Assembly (NCBI GenBank): GCA_030267565.1
Contig: BRXU01000002.1
Coordinates: forward strand, 3,471,501-3,535,500
DNA: 64,000 bases
Direction of reading: 5' to 3'
Origin: Pleodorina starrii
Lineage: Eukaryota > Chlorophyta > Chlorophyceae > Chlamydomonadales > Volvocaceae
Part shown: one piece after another, positions 36,359 through 48,341 of the stretch
Layout of the letters: each line of letters begins with the position of its first letter
Position numbering within the stretch: position 1 is the stretch's first letter
Position numbers and translations under genes: made by a program
Notes under the pieces: generated by a model
Databases searched by the model: none
The model's input: only the letters and a program-made list of their open reading frames with translations
Told to the model about the DNA's origin: nothing

Positions 36359-39300
36359 CGCCGAAGGATAACGAGCCGCTCTAACAGCCTCCTGTGAAAA
36401 AAACCACCGGCCACAGCTCGAATGACTGGCGTATGGGGGCCGCGCCGAATGCGACTGGGAAAGGTCCTTCAGCTACCCGCAGTTCGAGAACGAAAGAACT
36501 TCTCCTGCTTGATGAACATAAGTAGCGAGGGATCAACGGATGAAATTCATATCTCAGTGTTCGTGGCGTGCGGAGTGGGAACTTATGAGCTCTCAAGTAC
36601 TCGATACGCTCTCGGTAGTAGTCAACAGTTGCCGCGACGTACTTCAATTCCTGACTGACGCACCGCGAGAGCGCGAATCCAAGCGCTAACATGCATACCA
36701 GCGTCCGTATGAATATTGCATGCACAACATTTTTGCCTCGCATTGCCATTGATCTAACGGTTACTATGGAGTTCCGAGTTTTATTACAAATCGTGTTCAT
36801 CACCGGCGCAAATTTGATTAAAGAGTAAAGCTACGTATATGTTCAGGAGGGTTTTAGGCGATTACCAAGCCTCAGCGGAGCTCGTCGTTCCGGACGAGTT
36901 AAGGCACCGTTACCTGAGCGCACAATCTGATTCCCCTCGAGGTGTCGCTACATGGGTTTGGGGATTGTGGTTGATAGCAGTGCATTTTGATGGCTGCTGA
37001 GGACCGTTTCCCATGCCAAAAGTCTCCCAGAAGGCAGCACAAGGCCTGAGCCGCTATCCAAGCTTTTTTGAGCGCTGCATATGAAATAATTATCTAAAGG
37101 CAAAACATAATATAAAAATGTTGCTTCGCGAATTCCGGAGCACGTCGCAAGTTTTGCGAATCCGCAGGCCGACGAACGAATCGACGAAGGCTCAAAAACA
37201 CAAAAGGTGCAGGGTGTATCAAAATATCGTTCGATTATTGGAGTTATTGCCCAGGCAATAGCTGCATGAAGCGGTAAGAACGCCCTCGAGACCTTGTTCA
37301 AGGTTAATTGGCGCACAGTAATGGATAACTACGGGGCAACGTACTTGACGCACGGCTCAAGACATCGGGGCACGTCGCGGCAGCCTGGCACAACCACCAC
37401 TTGACCATGCAAGTGGGAGCCCGGGGGGGAGGGAAGGGCATGCGTGGGGAGGCATGCAGGGGAAGGCATGCGCACTAGTCCTTGTGACGCGTGGTCTGAC
37501 GGAAACCCGCAAAAAAACAAGTCCGCGCGCCGTCGCCGACTCCAATATGTAGGCTGCCGAATTTCCTCTCGGTCGTGCGTCTAAGAAGCCTTGCATTTTC
37601 AGCTCGAGGCCGCGACTGAAAGGGGAAACCCTGGGGAAAGGTCCCCTGGTGCCCTTGAAGTCAGTCGCCACGATGCCCTGTCGCCCGTCTTAAGTCGCTA
37701 TAGCTTTCACGTTTAGCATCTCCTCAGGCAACACCTCAACGGATTCGCAGCACTAGGGGGCACTGATCTCCAGCCAACATCACCAGGGATCCATATCGGA
37801 CTCTGTACGATGCCGCCGTCGCAACATGATGCTCGATAGAATCATGTTGATTGATTGGACAACGCATATAGCATCTCTTGCGTATGCATTGCGTAAAAAG
37901 GACATTAGGCGGTCTTGCGGATTCGGGTCGGACTCCGTAAACCGCAAAGCCGTATGCGTAACAGCGTAACTGCGTAAGCTGGTGCAACTTGTTATTCTTC
38001 ACTGTTGCGTTATGACGTCTTGCTATAATTATTTTCTTATATAATATTCTACAAAAAAAATCGCCTGCACTGATGTCACATCGTTTTTCGCCACGCAGTA
38101 CAGTGATCCTTCGGGCAGTAAGTTCCCTTGCGAAATGGACAATCAGCACAACAACGCCCCTCAATATAATATGAGGCTCGGACTACTTTAAGCAAGAACC
38201 GGAAGGCATTACGTCCAAGCCCTGTGCCGGACAAGGCGTCGCGCGAAGGTGCGCGGAAGACGCGGGAAGAGTCGGGCAGCGTTGGGCATGCTACGAACGC
38301 AAAACAACTACAAGCTGAAAATCCAGCAATACAGTCAAAAATGAATGAGCGACTGAAGGAGGACGGTTTCATTTGTCGCAAAAGCGATTTGAGTACGTAC
38401 TAAGCGGCATTGCTCGGCCAGCCGCCGCGCCGCGCGCGCCCGCGGGTTTCCGCCCGACCCAGCGAGTACGGAGGCACTCAAGTCCAAAATAAATATGCTG
38501 CCAAACCAAAAACAAGAATTTCCTCATCAATCGAGCAGGAGCAATACATGGTAGCCGCGACCGCACCAGGCCGCATCCTGTCGCACCACCGATCGGTGGG
38601 CGTCCACAGCGCAGCGTCTTGGCCGCCCACCGATCGGTGGGCGGCCAAGACGCTGCGCTGTGGACCAATTTCACTCGAGCAACCGGCCTGCGCAAATGCC
38701 TGGGCGCTATACACTTCAGGTTATGATCTTGTCAATTTCTTCCTTTAGAAAGGGCCTTCACACACCTGAATCACTCTATTCGACTTGTGTACTCAAGAGC
38801 GCCGCTCCCAGGAAGCCGCTCGTCCCCTCGGTGGACTGCGAGCCGGTGATTACCATAAAGGCCTACAGCCGCACTGAAACTCCGAATTCCCCTGAAAAGC
38901 CCGAAGCCTGAAGCCAGGCGCCGAGGTGGCGGTGGCGCACCCGCGACGTGCGTTACGTGCCTGCCTAAGCGGGGGTTGCGAGGCGGGCAGCAGGACGCTG
39001 CCCTCCTCGGACACAGCCGCCGTTTCTTCTTCTCTCCTAGGCCAACGAAGGGCCGGCATGATTGCAGTTGACTGCGTTGACCCTTCTTCAATCGCTGCTC
39101 GCCACCCTTCGCCACCGGCCGAGAAGGCCAGCCCGTGGCCCGAGCTTAGCGAGCCCATACCCGCCGGAGAGCTCCCACGGATACAAACTTCCTGCTGCTT
39201 CCTTGCTCCGCTATGGTCGGGTCGGAGTGGAATGGATCCGCCGGCCCGCATTCTGGGGCGAGAAAGTATTACAAAACCGCGTGTGGGGGCCGCCTGAGGG

Positions 39301-39620
39301 GGGAGTTGTGCGGGGCCAGGGACATGGCGATGAATTGCACGTCTGAGCAAGAATCAGTTGGCCTGTAAGTTCAGGTATCCAGCACTTGCCGCAATAGCGG
39401 TGCGAGCCAGGGCCCATTGCCGGCACGACCATCGCCCCGCCGAGTGCCAACCACAAAAATCTTGGCCGTACACTCGGTTTTAGTCATTTGTCTCCCCGCA
39501 CCATCTTGTCTCATGTATTGTATCCTGCTTTGTAATTACGGTGGGCTACTGCAAACGCAGCGTGCTAATTATCCAGATTCTGTCCCGACTTGTTTCCTCA
39601 TTTGTAATTCACTTTGCGAG
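36359..39620. other. AT-richer region at the inner end of the right arm
   Basis: Mirror of 33035-36296, with the same absence of recognisable genes. It is identical over long stretches; one A is extra near 38749 (TTTAGAAAGGG against TTTAGAAGGG). From about 39.4 kb differences become frequent. It contains the ELIP promoter side. Confidence 0.45.
38605..38664. repeat. Perfect 60-bp palindrome, right arm
   Basis: Mirror of the palindrome at 33991-34050, unchanged, with the extra CCACCGATCGGTGG copy at 38586-38599. Confidence 0.95.
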
Positions 39621-40473
39621 ATGTCTCTTCGCTGCCTCAATGTTACTCCTTTCAAGGCGGACGTGACGCGGTCTGGGCCACGCCGTTGCAGGGCGTCCTT
39701 GACCGTGCGCGCTGATGGCAGCGCCCAGCGGCTCACCAACCCGCTTGTCTTGCCGTCTGGCGCGGTCCTGACGCCTTGCACTGTTAAAGGTAAGATATTT
39801 CTTGCTGGCACCCTCAATGTCAGGACGGGCGCGACCACCTGCTTGCTGATGCTGGACACGATGCTGAGCACCTGTGGCTTCCGCAGAGGCCATGCGGTTT
39901 GCGGGCCCGGCTCCGGAGCTGATCAACGGCAGGTAGGCGCCACCGCTCAAAATCTGCAACATACGGGCCCCCGGACGCTTTTTCACACTCTTCCACCTCA
40001 ACCCAGAGGACACATCCCTCGCTTGACCGGCCTCGGCCCTTTCATTCCTTGCTCCACGAACCTTTGCCACCCGCCTCCCGCATCCTAATTTCCTCGTATT
40101 CGCATCTTCCACCTGAACGCAACTCCTGCACGCCTCTTCCTCCTCCTCCCGCTCCCTTGTCCTTCTGGACCCCCAACCCCACCCGCCCCGCTCCAGGCTC
40201 GCCATGCTGGGCGTCGTGGGCGCCCTTGGCTCCGAGCTGGTCACCGGCAAGAGCGTTCTCGCCCAGTTCGCCGCCGCGCCGCTGCCGGTGCTGGCGCTGG
40301 TGGGCGCGCTGTCGGCCGCCACGCTGGCGCCCATCGTGCGCGGCGCCAACCTGAAGGAGGCCTTTGGACCGCTGACGCCCCAGGCTGAGAAGGTCAATGG
40401 CCGCGTGGCGATGCTGGCGCTGGCGGCGCTGTTGGCTATCGAGGTGTCCAGGGGGGGTGCGGCGCTGCTGTGA
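39621..40473 (+). CDS. Early light-induced protein (ELIP), intact right copy
   Basis: Three exons: 39621-39789, 39887-39932, 40197-40473 (492 nt, 163 aa), with GTAAGA and GTAGGC donors and CCGCAG and CTCCAG acceptors. The N-terminus (MSLRCLNVTPFKADVTRSGP, then CRASLTVRA) is a plastid transit peptide. The mature part has the three-helix chlorophyll-binding layout: helix I with PELINGR/LAMLG split across the exon 2/3 junction, a second hydrophobic helix (PLPVLALVGALSAATLAPI), and helix III with EKVNGRVAMLALAALLAIE. The Glu-Asn-Gly-Arg motifs are the conserved pigment-binding and helix-crossing elements of LHC-like proteins. ELIPs sit in thylakoids and protect against photo-oxidative stress, usually induced by high light. 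It is convergent with HISN2 (minus strand here). The left-arm copy is frame-broken. Confidence 0.88.
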
Positions 40474-42784
40474 GTGCGGCGCGGGCTTTTGGCAGCTGCG
40501 AGGGGTGGCTGAGGGCGTGAGAGGCTGAGGGCTGGTCCCGAGGGAAGGACGGCCTAGGGCTGAGCGCTGAGCGGGTTCCGACTTCCGCGTGTGGCCTTCA
40601 CTCCAGATCCTCCGCTGAGGGGGGGATGCAGTGGATGTTCGGATGGGGCCCTGGCGGGGAGGGTCGAAGCCGGTAGCGGGGGGCTTGTATGTTTGGAGAC
40701 TATTTAGAGAGGCTTTAGAGAAGCTTTGCGAATGACAGTCGCCCTGTTTTGTGAGGGGCGGTTGAGGAGGGGACAGGGGCAGGGATCCTGGACAGTGCTC
40801 GTATTTGTACGGCGGGCTTGAGACCTGACGTAAGATGTGGAGTGCGCGGGCTCAGTGGCTGAGGCGGGGTCCGGCCCTGCGGGGGGGGGGGTAAGAGGGG
40901 CCCGGGAGGCGGAGATGGGAGGTGGAGGTGTCGAGGGGCGGATTGGGGCGCGCGAGGAGGGGAGCGAGTAGGGTTACCGGTAGGTGTAACGGAGGGTTTA
41001 GGGCGGACTGACTTCACGAGCTGTGACCGGTGGTGTGTTCGAATGTGAGTAGGCGTGGGACCAAAGTACCCGATAACAGTGAAGCGGAGAGTCGCGCGAG
41101 ATGAGCGGAGCGGAGAGTGGAGCCGAGCCGAGGGGGAGCGAGGGGAGTTGGCCGGGAGAGGCGCGCAGGAAGCGGGTAGCGGAGTGAGAGGGAGGTGGTA
41201 GGGAGAGTCAGCCGTCCGCCCGGCGGCAGGATTCGTAAGCCGCAGCTGCGTGGACTGCTGCATGGGTCGCTCCCAACTGCTTGGCTGTCTGCGTGTGTGT
41301 TCGCGCGCGCAGCGCAAGCGCGGCGCCTGGACCGAAGAGTGAGGGTGAGGTGGTGAGGAGGCGATTCGTGCGTCGCGCAGGCTGGTGACCGTGTAAGTGG
41401 ACGGCCTAGGAAGTAGCTTGAGGCGCACCTTCGCTGGCTCGTCAGCGCCGTCGGAGTGGGGAGCCGGACTACACGTGGATTGGGTCAGCCTCTCCCCCCG
41501 CAGGATAATAATCCTTCCCAAAGGCGCTGTGTGGTGAGCTCTTGTCCGCCGAGCCAGCGCCACCGGCCCAGGCCGCTCCCACCACCACCAAACCCACACC
41601 CACCATTGCCACGCGGGGTGGGTGCGCGCTGTGTATCAGCCAGGAACGTGCGCAGTTACTGACGCGGCCCGGGGAGGTCTGGGCGGGCTGTGTTGAGAGG
41701 GCGTGGGTGGCGGCCGCCACGGCTGGGCCACCTCGACAGCCGCCACCGCCGCCGCCTTGCGCTGAGATCCTGGTCGGCCAGGAACGGAGGGGCCCAGCCC
41801 AGCCGGCCTTTTGCCTCCTTCCTTGCCTGCTTCTCGACTCGCAGGTTTCCGGTGGTGCCGATGTGCCAAGTCATCTTTCCTTGCATCTACGTCCCTCGTC
41901 CATCCCGCGGATTCACGCGCATTCCGGCAGCCACACGAGGCGGCGCCCTGCGAAACATGTTGATCGTTACATGTCGGCCGCACGCGAGGCGGTGAATCCA
42001 TGCCGGGTGGTGCGAGCTGCAAGGCACAGCAAGGCGCCTGCCCTCCCGGCCTCCCTCTCCCCCCCCCCCCGAACCCTAACATGTGCACCCATGTCCCCAG
42101 CGGCCCAACCCCCAGTGCCCCTGTCCCTGTCCCGGCGAGTGGACACCGACTGTCCAAAGATTGCACCGCCGGTCGGGTCGGGTCCGGGCCAATCCAGTCA
42201 GAAGAGCGCCCAAGCACCTCTCGCGCCCCCCTCCCTGCGCTGCCCCTCCAGTCGTCCTCTCGCCGTTGGAAAGCTTGGATGGGCCCCCACCCACCCCATT
42301 GGCAACGTTGCCTTGCGTTACCCGCTGCACAACACCCCACACATACACACATACACACCACGCGGTATCCGCATGCCGGCAGCCCCATCGCACAAACCTC
42401 GTCTCGTCAAATGAGGTGGGGTGGGGTGGGCCGACCACCCGACGAGATCGGGTGCGGAAGCCTGCGTCTGCACCCGCACCGACGCCAAAACCCAGCGGTC
42501 CCCGACCTGACCCCCACCCCGACCCCCACCCACAAACCCGACCCCGACGTGGACGTCTTTTTCCAAAGAGGGAGGGGGAGGAGGAGGGAGGGTCCGTCGC
42601 GGCTTGGGGCCCAATGCGCCGGGCTCGACGCAACCGCCCCGCCGAGCCGTCAGTTGAGCGAGCGAGGCCCCCGCCGGCCGAAGGTGAGGTGGTTGGCTGG
42701 GAGGGAGATGGGCATGAGGCCGGGGCTTGGGTCTGTGTGCGTGTGTGTGCCAGCGTCAGGCCCCCGCGTCCCCCACTGCGTCCC
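40474..42784. other. Intergenic region between convergent ELIP and HISN2, right arm
   Basis: Mirror of 29861-32178. It contains the 3' UTRs of both genes and no further recognisable gene. Open frames of up to about 380 codons exist but look like GC-rich chance frames, because they are Pro/Arg/Ser-rich without domains. Confidence 0.4.
40985..40989 (+). terminator. Candidate TGTAA poly(A) signal of ELIP
   Basis: TGTAA lies 512 nt after the stop and is conserved in the left arm. Another TGTAA at 41392-41396 is missing in the left arm because of a 1-nt difference. Confidence 0.35.
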
Positions 42785-45700
42785 TCACTGCGGCGGCTGC
42801 TGCTTGGGTGCGCGGGCGGCCTTCTCCTCGATGCCCGACTGCGTGAAGCGCTTCCGCAGCACTCGCAGCACCTCCTCCATCTCCACACCCTGGCATGGCA
42901 GTGGGTTGAGGGGGGGCAGTGAGTGGGCGCCTGGCAATGACGAGGACGAGGACGACGACCAGGCCAGCGGATGTGAGATCCATCAGTCTGTGAGCGCGTG
43001 GGTCGGGATGCGTTCAACTTGCAGGCCCCGATCCGCACCCACCCACCCACCCGTCCAGCCAGCGCCCGCACTCTGCGCCACGACACGTTACCCGGCAAAC
43101 CTGCACGGCTACACCTCGCCTTACCTCACACCCGGGGGGTAAGCAGCCATTGGGACGGGTCGGCGCTTCGCTCGCTTTCTTCTCCCACCCACCCACCCAC
43201 CCTCCCTCTCTCCCTCCCTCCCCACGCCAGCAGCTGTCCGCCCCCCGCCCCACCCCCAGCAGGTGCCATACTCCCCCCCACCCCCACCCCCACCCCCACC
43301 CCACCCCACCCCAGCCCCACCTGCAGGTTGAGCAGCACCATGGAGTGGTACATCAGGTCCGCCATCTCATTGGCCGCCCTCTCGCGACCCTCGTTGGCCT
43401 CCAGAGTCTGACACAGCTCCCCCGCCTCCTCACGAATCTGGAGGGCACCGGGCAGCGGCACCGGCATATGGGGATTTGGGGGTTTGGGCTTTAATAAGAA
43501 AGGACAATGATGACGATGTTGGGTGTTGGTCTTGGGGACGGGCAATGGGGTTACCAGTGAAGTGATGGGCACGGGGCTCGGCCAAAGGGCGTGCCAACCC
43601 GCCCGGCGAATAGAGATCGGGGAGCAGGCGAGATCACCCGGGGTCGGGGGTCGGTCTGCTGCACCCCGTGTCCTCCAGCTCCCACTCACCCCCCACAGAT
43701 ACACTCACAGAGCAAGCCGCGAAGCCGGACACGTTAACACTGTCCTGCCCCCCCCCCCCCAACACACACATACCTTCTTGCACAGTAGCTCGGGGTTGCT
43801 CAACAGGCGGGCGGTCCACGAGGGCTTGCTGCCGTCTGGTTCCGCATTAGGGGGCACCGAGGCGAGGGCGAGGGTGGGGGGGATTGGGTGTTGGACTGTT
43901 GAGGGGAGGGGATATGAGTAAAAAGACACCAGAATGAAGGGATGGAGACAGCGAAGGGGCGGAGACGGGGGGACGGGAGGGACGGGGCCAAAAGACAGGG
44001 CCAAAACCCTGATGTCCGCATGAGCCTCAGCCCGTCCCCGGCCCCATCAAATCACTCTCCAGCTAGATACCCACCCGCACCAACACTCACCTGACGGCTG
44101 GGACAGCGCTCCCGCCGCTGCGAAATGGTCCGCTCCAGGCTTGCAGCGTGGTGCGCGGCACGTGGTCCGAGTGGTCGTGCGCCCCCTCGTGCGCCACTGC
44201 GGAGGAGGAGGAGGAGGAGCCGCCGCTGGGGCCCTCAGCGGGCGCCAGCTGCGCCTCCCTTGAACAGCAAGTCCTGGTTGGGGTGAGACGGGGACAGGGG
44301 AGGACGGATGGATGGGTGCATGGATGGGTGGATGGATGGATGGATGGATGGATAGATGGATGGACGGATGGATGGATGGATGGATAGATGGATGGATGGA
44401 TGGATAGATGGATGGATGGATGGATGGATGGATGGATGGATGGATGGATGGGTGCATGGATGGGTGGATGGATGGATGGATGGTTGGATGGATGGATTGA
44501 TGGATGGATGGATGGGTGCATGGATGGGTGGATGGATGGATGGATGGGTGCATGGATGGGTGCATGGATGGATGGATGGATGGATGGATGGATGGGTGGA
44601 TGGATGGATGGATGGGTGCATGGATGGATAGATGGATGGATGGATGGATGCATGGATGGTTGGATGGATGGATGGATGGATGGGTGATGGATGGATAGAA
44701 GGATGGATGGATGGATGGATGGATGGTATGGGTGCATGGATGGTGGATGGATGGACGGATGGATGGGTGCATGGATGGGTGATGGATGGATGGATGGATG
44801 GGTGGATGGATGCATGGATGCATGGATGCATGGATGCATGGATGCATGGATGCATGGATGCATGGATGCATGGATGCATGGATGCATGGATGCATGGATG
44901 GATGGATGGATGGATGGATGGATGGATGGATGGATGGATGGATGGATGGATGGATGGATGCGGCGAGAAGAGGGGAGGAGAGAGTGGGTTTTACGGTTGG
45001 ACGTGCGCTAAGCTGCTGCGCATGGCGCAGCTTTCGTCAAGGACCTGCTTTCGAGCAGGCACACATGCAGGCAGCCCGGTTTCCACAGCAGCGGCCGCGG
45101 CTGCGGCCGCGGCTGCGGCCGCGGCTGCGATCTGAGTCGGAAAGCTGGCACACGTGCCGCAGCCTGGCGCTGGTTTGGAGCAGGCCGGCCGGGATCCAGT
45201 CGGTGCCTCGCGCCCGATTGACAGGGCGCCGCTGCCGACCAACGCTTTGCGAGCTTGGTGGGTGGCGCGTGGGGAACCTTATCATGGCGCCGCTGAACAC
45301 TGCATAACGGCGGCGGTCTTGGGAGCCTCTGCTGCTGTCGCCTGGGAAGCTGTGCGGGCAAGGGCCACCTCGCCTCCCTGGCCCCCTGGCGGCGGGTGCT
45401 GGGTTGCGTACCTGGCTCCGGTGTGGCAGGCGGGCCCTATGGGGTCTGACAAATAGATGATGGAGTCGCGGTCGCAGTCCGTGAAGAGCTGGTGGACGTT
45501 GATGAAGTGGCCGCTGGTCTCGCCCTTGCACCAGCGACCCCCCCTGGAGCGGCTGTAGAACGTGGCCAGGCTGCGGAGGAGGTAAAGGTAGGGGTGACGG
45601 CCGAAAATAAGGAGTTAAGGGGGGGGATGAGTTATGGGGGGATCAGTTATAGGTTAAGGGTTGGGCGGGGACGGCAGCGGCAGGAGCAGGACTGCAGGAG

Positions 45701-46202
45701 CAGCAGGTGGGATGAGGACGGGGCTTCTTTTTGGAGGGGGGCCGCGAAGGGGAGGGGAGAGAGCGCCGAAGGTATAATGCGGCAAAAGGTGCAAGCTCCA
45801 GCTTACCCCGTCTGCATGGTCTCGTTGATGGCCGCCCTGTCCGCGAAGGCTTGCATCAGCACCTCGCCCGTGTCGATGTGCTGCAAGCGGCGGCGGAAAT
45901 GAAGTCATAAACGGGTCGCCGTTCATCGTCAACGTTTCAGTGAGTTTATGAGTTACCTGGACGATAACTGCGACAAGGTTATTCTTATCCCATTTGAGGT
46001 TGTCCAGGAACGTAGTCATGCCAGGGACATCCTGCTCCGGCTTAACCGTCTTTTCTTCAGGAGCGACAGGCGCGGCGGATGCACTTGCGCGTATCCTTTG
46101 GAACTGGGGGCTGGCTACGCAACGCCGAATGTTTGCACAAGGCCGAGGTCGAATGGTGCCGAATGCGCCATGAACAGCGCGTTGAAGGCAACGTGTCTGC
46201 AT
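42785..46202 (-). pseudogene. HISN2: HISN2, right copy, frame broken in exon 4
   Basis: Mirror of the intact gene at 26440-29860, with the start at 46202 and stop at 42785. Exons 1-3 and 5-7 read as in the left arm. Exon 4 (about 44091-44275) differs by several 1-nt indels: one G less then one G more in TGCTGTTCAAGGGAGG, one C less in AAGCCTGGAGC, and one G less in GGGAGCGCTG. Together they shift the frame in the linker before the HisE half (TLQAWSGPF instead of TLQALERT). If real, this copy would give at most a HisI-only product. Errors in an unpolished consensus would look the same. Confidence 0.75.
44304..44960 (-). repeat. CCAT (GGAT) array in HISN2 intron 3, right arm, rearranged
   Basis: About 655 nt of GGAT units. 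Unlike the left arm it contains about eleven tandem ATGCATGG 8-mers at 44809-44899, single-base breaks (GGGTGATGG, GGTATGGG, GATAGAAGG) and a pure GGAT run at 44899-44960. Confidence 0.95.
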
Positions 46203-48341
46203 GATCCTGGCTGGCGTTGATCAATGTGTAAGAAATGAATTCTAGGAAAAGGATTGGAGAATGTTCCGTTCGAAAGTCGAGGTCCGCTGTGACCGTTTGG
46301 CAACATGATCAACCGACCTAACGGAGCTGTACAACTGCTTCCGCATGGCGTGCAAGGTAGCAGGCACCCCCTCCGCCAGCGAGGCCCTTCAGTTGACCAC
46401 TGTCAAGTCTAGCCTAGTTCTGGGGCACGGCCGCATCGCCTGCCCGCCCCTTCACGCACTTCATCTTGCGTCCTCCATGCGCGTTACTGCATGCACGTGC
46501 CCCCGGGTGCACTGCTGGCGCTGCGCACCGACGGCACCGCATTAGGCAGCCCGACAGGGCTCAAAAACACAGGCAGTAATACAGCAAGGTGGCACGCACA
46601 GTTTCCCACCGAGTGGGGCATGAGTCTGAGCCCGACGGACGCTGCTCTCCCCCAGAGTCTCCTTCCTGAACCCACCGGAGCTCAGCGACCCCTTCTGCTG
46701 CAGCTTCCTGCCCTGCCCTGCCGCAGACCGCCTCGCTGCCCTTGCCCTCCTCCATCGAGCAGCTTACGCCAAGACTTTTGGCCGATGGGCCCGCCAGGCA
46801 GATACGGTTCGCGAGAAGCACAGCACACAATCACACAGGCCGCAGTGACCAGTGGCAGGCCCCGCGAGCCCCCGTTCCCAGCCTTACATGGGGGGTGTAC
46901 ATCTCAGCTGGCTCGAGCCCCACGGCGTCCCCCCACATGCTGCTGGCCACCCCACCCCCACCCCGCTGATCTCTGGATCCATGGGGCGCTCCGCACCGGA
47001 CAGCGCTCCAGCCGCCAAGCAAGCAAGTCAGCTCCAGGGAGGGAGCCCAAGCCAACAGAAAAGCGCGAGCGGACCCGAGACCTGCTACCGTACCCGGCCC
47101 GATTACGTTAACACACCCGGCAAACGCACCCGGCAGACGCTTTGACTGTCTCTGCCTGTCCTGTGTCCTAGAGCTCATCGAAAAGTGCACCACCCGAGAC
47201 GAGGCGCCACCAAAACTGTCAGGAGCGGACACACGCAAGTGTCAAGCCGGCAGGCATGCACAGGTGGACGGATCACGGATGTCTCCCTCCTGCCGTGCAT
47301 CGAGCCGCCCGCCTGTGTGGCCGTGCAGGGCCGCATTGCAAGGCCCCCATATTCACTCCCAGCCACAGCCCCGGCGCCTGCGGCCAAAGGGCTCCCACCG
47401 CACGTCACAAAATACCGGTATCCCCCCTGTCCTACGCGGCCTGAGCGATCCTACCAAACGAGAAACTGCCCAAACCAAACCACTGCTGGGCACTGCTCCA
47501 CGACATCGAGAGCCCCCCGTGCAGGCACTGAGGCACAGTGCAAGTGCTGCCAAGCGAAAGTCCCACACAGGCCCCTGTCGCGACCCCAGCCGCAAAACCC
47601 GTCCAAATGCCAAATCCCAACGCACGGCAGGCGGGCCCACACACGCAGAGGAAGCCGGGAACGCCGGTAGGCCCCCCTGCCACACTCCGCTGGCGCCGCC
47701 AAAGTCCTGACTCCCTGTCCTGTGGTCCTGTGGCCCAGTGGCCCAGTGGTCCTGCCCTACCCCCAATCAAGCTGTCGGGTACCACCGCCCGCATCCACCC
47801 GCCTGCTAAGCGGCTGCGCCAGTCTCGTCACTCTGCAACCCTGCCTTCCCACTGCGCCGCCGCGCCCGCGCTGCGCCGCCGCACCGCCGGCGCCGCACGT
47901 CTCCTGCTCCCGACGGCCCCACGGACGAACAGAACAAAAGCTTGCGAAGCGATGTAATAATAAGGTCTTTCCGCATAATAACACGTCACCTGGATCGTGT
48001 GCATCCGACCCCAGACCCCCCCAGCACCCCAGGCCTTAAGCCCAGCGAGTAAAGCCACAGCGCCCTGAATACACCTACACGCCCACACCAGGCCGCGCGG
48101 CAGCCACGGCACACGCCGCCGCCCGGGATGGAAGGCTTTGCGCAGCGAGCGGCGCGACGGCCTGCAACCGGCCCCCTCCCCCCGGCAGCCCGCGGCTCTA
48201 CCCCGCAGCAGCGCCCACCCCTGCTGCCGGGCTCCCGGAGGGGGAACGGCAGCGCGAGGGCCCCTGAGCGCGCCCCACCTCCCCCATCCCAGATCCCGCC
48301 CTGGATCATGCGTCGCAGCGCGGAGCGCGGCGAGGGCCCCC
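46203..48341. other. Intergenic region between HISN2 and kinase, right arm
   Basis: Mirror of 24301-26439, essentially unchanged. No gene recognised. Confidence 0.4.
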
